In this document: positions 36,810 to 45,359 of the stretch, piece by piece
Position numbering within the stretch: position 1 is the stretch's first letter
How the letters are laid out: each line of letters opens with the position of its first letter
DNA from: Clostridia bacterium
GTDB taxonomy: Bacteria; Bacillota; Clostridia; Oscillospirales; CAG-272
Length of the DNA: 64,000 bases
Assembly (NCBI GenBank): GCA_017462485.1
Contig: JAFTRA010000015.1
Location: 34,609-98,608 of the forward strand
Direction of reading: 5' to 3'
Program-made: the position numbers and the translations under genes
Notes under the pieces: generated by a model
Told to the model about the DNA's origin: nothing
The model's database searches: none
What the model saw: the letters and a program-made list of their open reading frames with translations, nothing else

Positions 36810-37868
36810 TCACCTCTTAGACTTGGGGTCCATAGCATCGCGCAAACCGTCTCCAACAAAGTTGAAAGCAAGAACGGCGATAACGATAAGAATACCTGCG
36901 GGAATCCAAAGGTTCGGATAGAACGCCATCGTTACGGGATCGGTAGATGCCGAAATCATCGTTCCCCATGCTGCGTAAGGAAGCGGAATACCGAGTCCAA
37001 GGTAGCTAAGGGTAGATTCGTAAAGAATGATACTTCCGAGACCGAGAGTCATCGAAACTATAAGCTGGGGCATAATGTTGGGAACAAGATGCTTGAATAT
37101 TCTTCTCCAAGTGGGAATACCCATAACCTCGCAGGCTACGATATACTCCTGCTCGCGAAGGTAAAGAATCTGTCCTCTTACCATACGGGCAGTACCGCTC
37201 CAGCCGAATACCGTCATTATCAGCATAAGGTAATATATTCGCATTGAGCTTTCTACCTGCCACGAGTCGATAACAACAGATGCTATAAGAAGTATAGGAA
37301 GTGTGGGGATACAGTTAAGTACGTCAACAAGTCGCATTATTATCTGGTCAGCCTTACCGCCGAAGTATCCTGCGATGCCGCCCATTATAATACCGATTAT
37401 TGTTTCAAGAATTACTACTACAAAGCCGAGTGTAAGAGATACTCTGCCGCCATACATAAGTCTGATGAAAATATCCATACCCTTTTCATCAGTACCGAGG
37501 AAGTGCGAAGACGAAAGAGGTGCGTAGGAATTTATACCTACCTCTTCCTCAACGAACTGAATAACCGTGTATTCATTTCCCGCAGCGTCAGTCGTCTTAA
37601 CGTCAAGCTCGGAGGTTGCTCTTTTTACCGTAGGTGTGTGGTCGGTTTCGGTCTCCGCCCACTGATAGCCGAACATATGTAAAACGGGAGGTCCAAGGAA
37701 GGAAAATGCGAACAATGCAGCAAGCATTATTACTCCAAAGAGAGAAAGGCGGGAACGGAAAAATCTTCTTACCACCATTCTTGCCGGTGACATTTCCTTG
37801 TAGTGAATTTCTTCCTCTACGAGCTCTTCATTTTTTTCGGCTTCGAGCACTATATTATTTTCGTCCAT
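36810..37868 (-). CDS. oppC: Oligopeptide ABC transporter permease OppC
   Basis: A roughly 352-residue permease with one N-terminal membrane helix, an outside loop, the BPD_transp_1 core and the EAA-type loop near EVMGIPTWRRIFKHLVPN that docks on the ATPases. The end LGDGLRDAMDPKSKR-like (here VGDGLRDAMDPKSKR) is typical of OppC/DppC. The ATG at 37868 has GGAG 6 bases upstream; longer starts at 37880 (ATG) and 37889 (TTG) lack a good site. An acidic N-terminal stretch (ELVEEEIHY) precedes the first helix. It forms the channel with OppB. Confidence 0.93.
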   Translation of the reverse strand: MDENNIVLEAEKNEELVEEEIHYKEMSPARMVVRRFFRSRLSLFGVIMLAALFAFSFLGPPVLHMFGYQWAETETDHTPTVKRATSELDVKTTDAAGNEYTVIQFVEEEVGINSYAPLSSSHFLGTDEKGMDIFIRLMYGGRVSLTLGFVVVILETIIGIIMGGIAGYFGGKADQIIMRLVDVLNCIPTLPILLIASVVIDSWQVESSMRIYYLMLIMTVFGWSGTARMVRGQILYLREQEYIVACEVMGIPTWRRIFKHLVPNIMPQLIVSMTLGLGSIILYESTLSYLGLGIPLPYAAWGTMISASTDPVTMAFYPNLWIPAGILIVIAVLAFNFVGDGLRDAMDPKSKR

Positions 37869-37891
37869 TTTATTCTCCATATTGCTCAAAA

Positions 37892-39202
37892 TTATTTTGA
37901 CAGCTTGACACGCGGGTCAACAACTGCATACATAAGGTCCGAAAGAAGAGTACCGATAACGGTAAGCACCGCAAGGAACATATTATATCCCATTATGAAG
38001 GGAACGTCACCCTGCTGAAGTGCCTTATACGCAAGACGTCCGATACCGTCGATAGCGAACACCTCCTCGGTAATCATAGCTCCACCGAAGAGTGAAGGAA
38101 GAATACCCGCAAGAAGAGTCATAAGAGGTATCATAGTATTACGGAATGCGTGAACGTAGATAACCTTCTTCTCAGAAAGTCCCTTAGAACGCGCGGTACG
38201 TATGTAATCGGAGTTAAGAACCTCGAGCATATTCGTTCTGGTATAGCGCATAAGACCGCCTATAGAAAGAACGATAAGCACGAGCATGGGGAGTGCAAGG
38301 TGGTGAAGCATATCAAGGAAGTATGCGAAGCCCGTGCTGGACGAGCCTGCAGAAACAAGACCTGATGCCGGGAACCAACCGAGCCAGCTCGAGAATACCT
38401 TTATAAGAAGCGCAGCGAAGAAGAAGGAAGGAAGCGATATACCTATCATCGTTATAACGGTTACGGCATAATCGACCGCCGAATACTGACGCGTTGCGCT
38501 AATGATACCAAGAGGTATGGCGATAGCAAACTGGAACACAAGAGCCACAAGCGAGATAAGGAAGGATATCCACATGTGGTCTGCTATAACCTCGCCAACA
38601 GGCATTTGGTAAAGGAAGGAATCGCCAAGGTCTCCCCTGAGCATATTTCCAAGCCATGAGAAGTATCCGCCGAGAACCGATACGAATTTATTCCATATCG
38701 TTGCCTCTTTGTACTTCATATCTGTAACAACACTGCCTTCAGTGCTTGACGTGAAGGTGACAGAACCTGCCGTGGCGGTATATGTACCGCCAAGCAGCTG
38801 CTTTTTCTCATCCTCGTCGCTCTGGTCGAGGATGGAGAAGGTACCGTCCTTATTCATAACAAGGACGATATCCTTTTTGCTTTCATAAGTGCCCGCATAA
38901 AACTCTGCGTAGGTATTGAGTCCGTTTTCGGTGTCCTCATACTTTTTAACCTTTGCATCCTTTTTAAATGGCTTGTATCCGTCAAGCTCGAAGGATACGT
39001 AAGCCTCGGGCATATAAAGACCGTATCTCTTTTGGAAATCGTCAAGCTGATCAAGAGTTATAGTTCCCTGCTGTATCTGAGCTGAGAACTTATTCTCAAG
39101 GTAGTTCGTGGGCATAAGTCTTACAAGGAAGTATATTATGACCGAAACGCCAAGCAAAACAATTACCGAAAGACCAAGTCTTTTCAGTACGTATTTAAAC
39201 AT
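37892..39202 (-). CDS. oppB: Oligopeptide ABC transporter permease OppB with an extra outside domain
   Basis: A 436-residue protein, about 100 longer than usual OppB. The family start (MFKYVLKRLG, helix 11-29), the GDLGDSF segment near 190-196, the permease core and the conserved end (SDLMYAVVDPRVKL) are all present. Between the usual first loop (RYGL, about 60) and WLGNMLRGDLG (about 183) lies an insert of about 100 residues. It is predicted outside and rich in short beta strands (FYAGTYES, KDGTFSIL, GGTYTATAGSVTFTS). No frameshift is seen. The insert could touch OppA or the wall. It sits between oppA and oppC in the operon. Confidence 0.93.
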   Translation of the reverse strand: MFKYVLKRLGLSVIVLLGVSVIIYFLVRLMPTNYLENKFSAQIQQGTITLDQLDDFQKRYGLYMPEAYVSFELDGYKPFKKDAKVKKYEDTENGLNTYAEFYAGTYESKKDIVLVMNKDGTFSILDQSDEDEKKQLLGGTYTATAGSVTFTSSTEGSVVTDMKYKEATIWNKFVSVLGGYFSWLGNMLRGDLGDSFLYQMPVGEVIADHMWISFLISLVALVFQFAIAIPLGIISATRQYSAVDYAVTVITMIGISLPSFFFAALLIKVFSSWLGWFPASGLVSAGSSSTGFAYFLDMLHHLALPMLVLIVLSIGGLMRYTRTNMLEVLNSDYIRTARSKGLSEKKVIYVHAFRNTMIPLMTLLAGILPSLFGGAMITEEVFAIDGIGRLAYKALQQGDVPFIMGYNMFLAVLTVIGTLLSDLMYAVVDPRVKLSK

Positions 39203-39257
39203 TTGTGCTTATATCCTCGCATCTAGGTTAATCTTTTTTGAGTGCTTTTCAGCCACT

Positions 39258-41993
39258 TTATTCGTCCTTTGTTTCCGTGTCAGTGGCATTTCCCTCAGAT
39301 TCGGTCTGCTCGTTTACAGCAGCCTCAGTGCTTGCAGTTTTAACAGATGCATCAGCGGCAGCCTTCTTTTTCTTCATTACGAAGAATACGCCTGCTGCAG
39401 CGCCTCCTGCAACTACTACTATAGCTGCAATAACGATTGCGATAACAAGACCGTTACCGCCCTCGCCGTCGCCGGCACCGCCTGCACCCTCTGTCTCGTT
39501 AAGGCTAACCTCCCAAAGATGACTCATAGGACCGTTGTAGGGAGTAAGCTCCTCTGCGGGAGTAAGCGAATTTACGTCAATTATGTTGGTATTGTATGCG
39601 AAGAGGTCACTTCTCTGATAGGTAGGAAGCTCAACTGCGAGCTGCATTACTATATCAAGCGCATCCTTATAGTAGCTTGCGCGCTTCTCCTCGTCAAGAG
39701 TTTCTCTTGCAAGGTCGATTATCTCGGAAAGCTGCTTAACAAGAGCAAGCTCGGTATCGTACTTGCCGCCTGCATTCTTCTTGATTGCGCGATAGCCCCA
39801 GTTTGCAGTAGAGCCTGCTGTGGAGTCCATATGATAAACCTGATACATATCAGGGTCAACGCCTGCGCCCCAAGCTGCTGCCCAAACGGTAAGGTCACCG
39901 CTATTGAGCTTTCTGAGTGCGTTGATATCGGTCTTAACCTCGATATCAAAGCCGTGCTCGTTGAGGATTTCAGCCGCTCTCTTAAGAGATGCATATGCGG
40001 GATGGTCAGTGGTATCTCCGGCTATTGTGAAGATGTACTTACAAACGTGGTCACCCTTCTGATAAACGCCCTTTGCGTTCTTGGTGAAGCCTGCATCAAT
40101 AAGAAGCTGCTCACTGGTTGCGCCGGTCTCGTCAAACTTGTAGTACTGACCGAGTGCGTCAACCTCATCGGGATATGCCCAAGAAGCCTTGGTCATAGGA
40201 CGGGTAATGGGCTTGGAGTAACCGAAGTAATAGTCAACGGCATACTGAGTATTGATTGCGTGCATGATAGCTTGTCTTACAGCAAGAGAAGGAATCTTCT
40301 CGGCGTTAATACCTACGTAACCGTAACCGTTGGTCATAACGTCGGTGCTGTCAAAGCCTTCGCTCTTCTTTGCCGCGATGCTATCAATATTTTCCTGCTT
40401 ACAAGCGGGCTCAACCATATGAACGTCACCGGAGTAAAGAGCATCAAGCATAAGGTTGGTTGATACAACCTGATAGTTTATGTACTTGATGGTAACGGGG
40501 AACATAAAGTACTCGTTACGCTCGAAGTGAACAACGTTAAGCTCCTTGAAGGTACCTGCGGTAACTGCCGAAGAATCGCCGCTATGAGTGGTTGCCTTGT
40601 AAGGACCTGCGCCTACGGGAACGCCAATCTTATCGGGGTTCTTGATTGCGCTGTCCTGGAATTCGATGCTACCGAACTCAACACCGAAGTTGGATACGTA
40701 GTCGAACTTAGCTATCTGCTCTTCATTAGAGTAGTAGTACATAGGAGCAACGGTGAACGCGAAGTTCCATATAGCCTTGGGGTCAACCTTATTGATTGTT
40801 ATCTCAAGAACCTCGTTGCCGGAGGTGGGCGCTCCGTTTGCATCAAGTGTGGGAACTGCATATTCCACACCGTTTACCATAACGGGCTCGGTGCGGTTTG
40901 CATACTTAACGCCGGAAACGCTGGTAATCTTCTCATCAAGAGATTCGAAGTACTTCTGCTGTTCAAGAAGGGAGAAATATGTATGAAGCTCATTTGCGGT
41001 TGCCCAGTAGAGAACTACAGATGCAACGTCGTTGGGAATGAAGGAATCGTATACCTTGCTGATAGCTTCCTCCTCAGTCCAGTCCTTACTGCCCTCACCG
41101 AGAGAGTAAATGAACTTGTACTGATCCTCATCCCATTTGATGAATCCCTCGTTGTAAAGGAATGCCTCGGTATCGGTGGTAAGAGTTACCTTGTTACCGC
41201 TCTTATCGGTGAACACGATATCCTGCGCCGTTCCCTTAGCATAGCCGTAATCCTTCTCAAGCTCATTACGGAAGTACGTCTTTGCGAGATTGTAGTCGTC
41301 AACAATAGTAGAATACGACTCGTCAAGCTCTGCCTTTAACTGAGTGAGAGCTGCAATCATCTGTGCATCGGTAAAGGTTTGATTCTTGTATATCTCCTCA
41401 GTAACCTCTTCGAAGCACTCAACAAGGCGAGAAATTCTCTCACTTGCAAGAGCGCTGAACTGCTCGTCGAACTTATCCTGCTCGCTTTCGTTACGGCTCT
41501 GAGTTCTGTATTCCTTAAGTCCGACAATATCGGTGGAATATATCGTTGAGCTTCCGTAATAAGCGGGGTCAAGGTAGGTGTAAAGATTGAAGAGCACGTC
41601 CCTCATAGTAAGGGGCGAACCGTTAGAGAACTTAAGATTGTTCTTAAGAACAAAGCGGTAAACAGTTTCCTTGGGTGTGCCGTCAGAGTTGTTGGTGGTG
41701 ATAGCCTCGTAATCAAGAACTACGCAAGCCTCATCCTCACCGTATGCAACCTTTCCGTCCTTATCGGAGGAAAGCATGCCTATCTGAGTCATTCCGACGA
41801 TAGTACCGTCGGGAGCCGATGATGAATAGAAGGGGTTGAATACACCGTCAAGCTCTGAGGTTGAAAGAACGAGACGTGTGTTTTCGTTATCGATTGCGGC
41901 GCCGTCGTCATCGCATGCGATAAGAGTGCTCAAGCTGCCAAAAAGCATTATGAGGACAAGCGAGAGCGACAAAATCTTTTTTGCTGTTTTCAT
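39258..41993 (-). CDS. oppA: Oligopeptide-binding lipoprotein OppA with a C-terminal membrane anchor
   Basis: A 911-residue SBP_bac_5-type solute-binding protein, much longer than the usual 530-600. It has a lipobox LIAC (Cys27), typical early motif VYRFVLKNNLKFSNGSPLT, and late segments such as IDAGFTKNAKGVYQ. Extra residues are spread in the first lobe (about 160-330). Unlike ordinary lipoprotein binding proteins it also has a Gly-rich linker, a C-terminal membrane helix (about 848-873), a KKKK stop and an acidic tail, the same end architecture as the nearby subtilase. It would deliver peptides to OppBCDF. Start follows AAGGAGA. It lies 36 bp after the lipoprotein gene. Confidence 0.92.
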   Translation of the reverse strand: MKTAKKILSLSLVLIMLFGSLSTLIACDDDGAAIDNENTRLVLSTSELDGVFNPFYSSSAPDGTIVGMTQIGMLSSDKDGKVAYGEDEACVVLDYEAITTNNSDGTPKETVYRFVLKNNLKFSNGSPLTMRDVLFNLYTYLDPAYYGSSTIYSTDIVGLKEYRTQSRNESEQDKFDEQFSALASERISRLVECFEEVTEEIYKNQTFTDAQMIAALTQLKAELDESYSTIVDDYNLAKTYFRNELEKDYGYAKGTAQDIVFTDKSGNKVTLTTDTEAFLYNEGFIKWDEDQYKFIYSLGEGSKDWTEEEAISKVYDSFIPNDVASVVLYWATANELHTYFSLLEQQKYFESLDEKITSVSGVKYANRTEPVMVNGVEYAVPTLDANGAPTSGNEVLEITINKVDPKAIWNFAFTVAPMYYYSNEEQIAKFDYVSNFGVEFGSIEFQDSAIKNPDKIGVPVGAGPYKATTHSGDSSAVTAGTFKELNVVHFERNEYFMFPVTIKYINYQVVSTNLMLDALYSGDVHMVEPACKQENIDSIAAKKSEGFDSTDVMTNGYGYVGINAEKIPSLAVRQAIMHAINTQYAVDYYFGYSKPITRPMTKASWAYPDEVDALGQYYKFDETGATSEQLLIDAGFTKNAKGVYQKGDHVCKYIFTIAGDTTDHPAYASLKRAAEILNEHGFDIEVKTDINALRKLNSGDLTVWAAAWGAGVDPDMYQVYHMDSTAGSTANWGYRAIKKNAGGKYDTELALVKQLSEIIDLARETLDEEKRASYYKDALDIVMQLAVELPTYQRSDLFAYNTNIIDVNSLTPAEELTPYNGPMSHLWEVSLNETEGAGGAGDGEGGNGLVIAIVIAAIVVVAGGAAAGVFFVMKKKKAAADASVKTASTEAAVNEQTESEGNATDTETKDE

Positions 41994-42029
41994 TTTTTTC
42001 TCCTTAAAATGATATTGTATATTTTAATT

Positions 42030-43103
42030 TTATTCATTGTAAATAACGTTTGCGGTGAAGTTCTCTATCTGTGCCGTAGCATCATCCTCATACACAGCAG
42101 AATTAAGCTTGGGAAGCTCACCCGTATAATCAGTCGTTATCGTTCCGACAACGGATACGTTGGTTATCTTCGCGCCGCGTGCGTTGATAGCAAGAGCGGA
42201 AACCTTAAAGGCGCTTGCGCTTGCACTTAACGAGGTGTAGTTGTACACAACGCCCGTGAACGAAACGTTTCTTATCTCAGCTCCCTCACCAAGCTCCTTG
42301 AATATCGAGCATGCAGGTCTTAGGGCTCCTGATTTTTCTACCGTAAGATTGCTCACGGTAAAGCCGTTGCCCTCAAAAACGCCGCTATACGTCACGTAGC
42401 AGAAGGTTTCCCCGAGACAATCTATATCTGCAGTAAGATAAACGTTCTCGTTCGCCATAAGAGCCGAACGAAGCTCACTGTAGTCATCGACAAGCTTCCA
42501 CTCACCGTCGATGTAATTTACGTAAACTGGAATTTCCGTATCGCTATCTCCACCGGGATGCTTAAAGGAGCTATCCCAAGGAGTAGTGAAGTCCTTATCG
42601 GAATAATAGCCTATAGCCGTATGGTTAGGTCTAAGGCCGGCATACTTACGCCAATCCTCAAACACATCTCCCTCGGAAACCTCGTACGCACCAAGTGATA
42701 TCGGAGAGCCGTCAACGACGTAGTAAAGCTGATAAGTATAGGATATGGCCTCTTTCCAGCCTGCGTAAAGAGTGAGAGATTCGCTTTCAAAGGGAGTCGA
42801 GAAATCCCACTTTTCCGACGGATTACACTCCGATGTGGTGTACCAGCCGGTGAACACGTAACCGGGACGGTACATTTTGTATCCCGGAATCTCCGCAGGG
42901 TCAAGTATGTAAGTGCCGGGCTCATACGCGAAGTTTATCTTCGTGCCAACGCTCGAGGTCTTCAGCTCAAGCGTACCTCCGCTAAGCTCGAAGGTAACTA
43001 TATTTTTGCCCTCGAGGCTTTGACCTTCATTACCGCAGGCAGTGATAAGCATCAGCGCCACAATAACGAAAGCGAAAAGTATCAGTTTTCTGTTTCTTTG
43101 CAT
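42030..43103 (-). CDS. Surface lipoprotein with InlB-type repeat and GLUG-like region
   Basis: A 357-residue protein with lipobox ITAC (Cys23). Residues about 35-115 form an InlB-type repeat (FELSGGTLELK, then GYVFTGWYTTSE, ending LTLYAGW), with a second weaker unit at about 120-195 (IGYYSDKDFTTPW). The C-terminal third reads like a beta-helix of the GLUG kind (GVFEGNGFTVSNLTV, AEIRNVSFTGVV). It is the first gene after the importer promoter, 36 bp before oppA. A surface protein at the head of a peptide importer operon suggests a role in capturing substrate or anchoring, but nothing proves it. Confidence 0.85.
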   Translation of the reverse strand: MQRNRKLILFAFVIVALMLITACGNEGQSLEGKNIVTFELSGGTLELKTSSVGTKINFAYEPGTYILDPAEIPGYKMYRPGYVFTGWYTTSECNPSEKWDFSTPFESESLTLYAGWKEAISYTYQLYYVVDGSPISLGAYEVSEGDVFEDWRKYAGLRPNHTAIGYYSDKDFTTPWDSSFKHPGGDSDTEIPVYVNYIDGEWKLVDDYSELRSALMANENVYLTADIDCLGETFCYVTYSGVFEGNGFTVSNLTVEKSGALRPACSIFKELGEGAEIRNVSFTGVVYNYTSLSASASAFKVSALAINARGAKITNVSVVGTITTDYTGELPKLNSAVYEDDATAQIENFTANVIYNE

Positions 43104-43441
43104 TTTTTCTTTCCTTAGGTTTAAAATTTATTTATAGAAAAACGCGCACTGCGAATATCCAAACGTTAACCGACATAAAAAGTGCACAAAAACGAGACAC
43201 TAGTATCGATTAATTTTATATAATATGCGCATATGCTCGCTACATAAAATACCGTACCAAAGAAGTATAGCACATTCTACTTTTTTTGTCAACCCAAAAA
43301 CTAATATTATTCACAAATGAATATGCATAAAATGAATGCTAAATCCGGGGTTGCGCATTTTATTGGTTTTGTATATCGGATAGCCGTAAGAAGCAATTGT
43401 TACCTAAAAGCCTTCAATAGCAAATACAAAACCGTATAAAG
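43104..43441. other. Intergenic region upstream of the importer operon
   Basis: AT-rich DNA with the importer promoter and a 10-bp inverted repeat ggttttgtat/atacaaaacc (43365-43374 and 43424-43433) close to the end of the SDR gene. No gene seen. Confidence 0.6.
43264..43292 (-). promoter_or_regulatory. Sigma-A promoter of the peptide importer operon
   Basis: On the minus strand TTGACA (43287-43292) and TATACT (43264-43269) with 17-bp spacing. The start of the first gene is about 160 bp downstream, leaving a long leader in which I recognise no riboswitch. Confidence 0.85.
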
Positions 43442-44233
43442 CTAGCGCAAAATGATTCGAATTACCCAAAGCTGAATACGCTTGGGTAGCACGTTAAGTA
43501 AAAGCAAAAGCGGATTACGATTTATGCTATATGCAAAAAAAGGTTTACTTTTGTTGATAATTTTGAGTACTTTCCTTGCAATTTTTCGGGGTGGAACGCA
43601 TCTCGCTTCCACTCGACTTACTATATTCTTAAACCTATCGGCGTTGCAGGTGTAAAGCTCTGTTTTCTCGCAAAATCTGTCAAGAGCATACGTAGAGGCA
43701 CCTAGCATTCCCGTATCAACAGCTCCGGCACGAAGCACCGAAACGGATATTCCAAGCAGCTGCAGCTCCATACAAAGCGAATATGCATATTTGTCAAGAG
43801 CACCTTTGGTTACAGCGTAAACACCCGTGAACGGCAAGGGATCGAGCGGAGCAAGCTCGCTCGTCGTAATTAGTATGCGGCTTCCCTCTTTAAGAAGCGG
43901 CAGGAAAACCTTGTTTATAAGATATACGCCATAAACGTTCACGTCAAAGATTCGCCTGAAGCTTTCCTCTTCCATCTCAACGAGCGAATCAAGCATATAG
44001 ATTCCGGCAAAATGAACGATAGCAGAGAGCGAATCTGTATAAGAGCATACCTTTTCAAATGCCGCCTTAACGCGCTCCTCGCTCGTAATATCCGCCTCGA
44101 TAGGTATTATATTCTCCTCGGGCTCGCCTACTCGTCGGTCAAGGGCAAAAACATGATACCCCGCGCCCGATAGTGCACGAATCACAGCTCTTCCCATTCC
44201 TCCGTATGCACCCGTTACAAGTATATTTTTCAC
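43442..44233 (-). CDS. Short-chain dehydrogenase/reductase (SDR)
   Basis: A protein of about 263 residues with a Rossmann start ILVTGAYGGMGRAV (TGxxxGxG cofactor loop), Asp-Arg after the second strand (ALDRR), VHFAGIY in place of NNAG, catalytic-type YAVTK (Tyr and Lys) and a conserved Ser in the preceding strand ILITTSE region. The GTG at 44233 follows AGGAG by a normal distance; the longer TTG at 44257 would put that site inside the gene. The segment after YxxxK (VLRAGAVDTGML) is standard for classical SDRs. Substrate unknown. It lies 117 bp after the AraC regulator on the same strand. Confidence 0.88.
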   Translation of the reverse strand: MKNILVTGAYGGMGRAVIRALSGAGYHVFALDRRVGEPEENIIPIEADITSEERVKAAFEKVCSYTDSLSAIVHFAGIYMLDSLVEMEEESFRRIFDVNVYGVYLINKVFLPLLKEGSRILITTSELAPLDPLPFTGVYAVTKGALDKYAYSLCMELQLLGISVSVLRAGAVDTGMLGASTYALDRFCEKTELYTCNADRFKNIVSRVEARCVPPRKIARKVLKIINKSKPFFAYSINRNPLLLLLNVLPKRIQLWVIRIILR

Positions 44234-44350
44234 TTTATTTTCTCCTTTAAGATTCAATCCGTGTTAAAAATTCAACTGTATGGAAATTTACTTTAAAATG
44301 CTACGAATATAATTATTAAGTCATTCTGTTTTTTAACAAAATTCAACACA

Positions 44351-45157
44351 TCAATTCAAATACTTCTTCGCATACTCACGGGGAGTACAGCGGTGATATT
44401 CCTTGAATGCCTGATTAAAGGAACGAATATTTTTAAAGCCCGAAGACAACGCAATTTCTATAAGATTTCTTTTAGGGTATTTTCGAATAAGCTGTACGGA
44501 TTTTTCAAGTCGGAATATCGTATAATATTTCCAAAACGTAACGCCGGATGTTCTTTTGAAATAATGACAAAAATAGCTTTTCGTGTAATTTAAATGCCTT
44601 GCCACGTCATCAATAAGAAAATCCTCCGCATAATGCTCTTCAAGAAAGGCACTCACGGATGTCAAAAGCTCATTTTGATTGACAAGCTTGATTTTTGACT
44701 TACTTTCCAGTCTGTCGTATTTCATATTTCGAAGTATCATTAAGAATATCTTTTCGGCATTGATATTAACCGACAATTCATACCCGATATTTCTTGTCTT
44801 GTTTTCAAGAATCATATCCATAATGTACTCTTTAAGTAAACAATAGTTATCATTTTCGTGCGATATTACAGGTTCTGACAGTTCAATCCCCTCTAAATCC
44901 GCAACGGGAAAAAGCTTCATAACAACCGTTTTGTTATACTCATAAGAATAAAGATTATGAATGCGTCCTGCCGTTATAATGCAGATATCATCCTTTTTCA
45001 AAGTGAAGCTTTTATCTCCGAGCATCACGCTCAAAACACCCTCAAGAACGAAGACGATTTCGGTTTCGTCGTGGAAATGCGGAATATATTTCATATTTAT
45101 ATGCTCCGCGAAAAAGGGATAATTCTTCGTCGCACTGTTAATCATTTCATGATACAT
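44351..45157 (-). CDS. AraC-family transcriptional regulator with cupin sensor domain
   Basis: A 268-residue protein. An N-terminal cupin fold (HFHDETEIVFVLEG, then HNLY) would bind a small ligand. The C-terminal AraC DNA-binding domain has two helix-turn-helices, including HLNYTKSYFCHYFKR and ALSSGFKNIRSFNQAFKEY. The start at ATG 45157 follows GAGAGGTG; a GTG three codons earlier overlaps that site. It is divergent from the sugar-isomerase-like gene at 45360, about 200 bp apart, which suggests it controls that gene and perhaps the SDR in response to a sugar. Confidence 0.92.
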   Translation of the reverse strand: MYHEMINSATKNYPFFAEHINMKYIPHFHDETEIVFVLEGVLSVMLGDKSFTLKKDDICIITAGRIHNLYSYEYNKTVVMKLFPVADLEGIELSEPVISHENDNYCLLKEYIMDMILENKTRNIGYELSVNINAEKIFLMILRNMKYDRLESKSKIKLVNQNELLTSVSAFLEEHYAEDFLIDDVARHLNYTKSYFCHYFKRTSGVTFWKYYTIFRLEKSVQLIRKYPKRNLIEIALSSGFKNIRSFNQAFKEYHRCTPREYAKKYLN

Positions 45158-45237
45158 ACAAATCACCTCTCATATCCGTATTGTATCACAAATCGTCAAA
45201 AAAAGCAATATTCTTCCAAAACATAATAATATACTAA

Positions 45238-45266
45238 TTGAATTACCAAAGTTTTCCGTGTATAAT
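45238..45266 (+). promoter_or_regulatory. Promoter of the isomerase-like gene
   Basis: TTGAAT (45238-45243) and TATAAT (45261-45266) with 17-bp spacing. The weaker -35 box fits activation by the adjacent AraC-type regulator. Confidence 0.65.
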
Positions 45267-45359
45267 AAAAACATAAGCATAGGGCTTTTTATAAATAGGC
45301 TCTATGGTTTTCGCCGCCCTTTCGGCAAGTGTCTTAAAATTCAATTTGGAGTGTGTACT

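Noticed and set aside
39108-40463. 451-codon plus-strand frame opposite oppB/oppA
   Set aside because: It spans two real genes on the other strand and has Cys- and Ser-rich low-complexity composition typical of a shadow frame.
43104-43263. Riboswitch in the long leader of the importer operon
   Set aside because: The leader is about 160 nt, but I recognise none of the conserved cores of known classes and see no terminator/antiterminator pair.
45258-45359. 34-codon extension of the isomerase-like gene
   Set aside because: GGAG lies in front of the internal ATG at 45360, and the promoter -10 box (45261-45266) overlaps the proposed extension.
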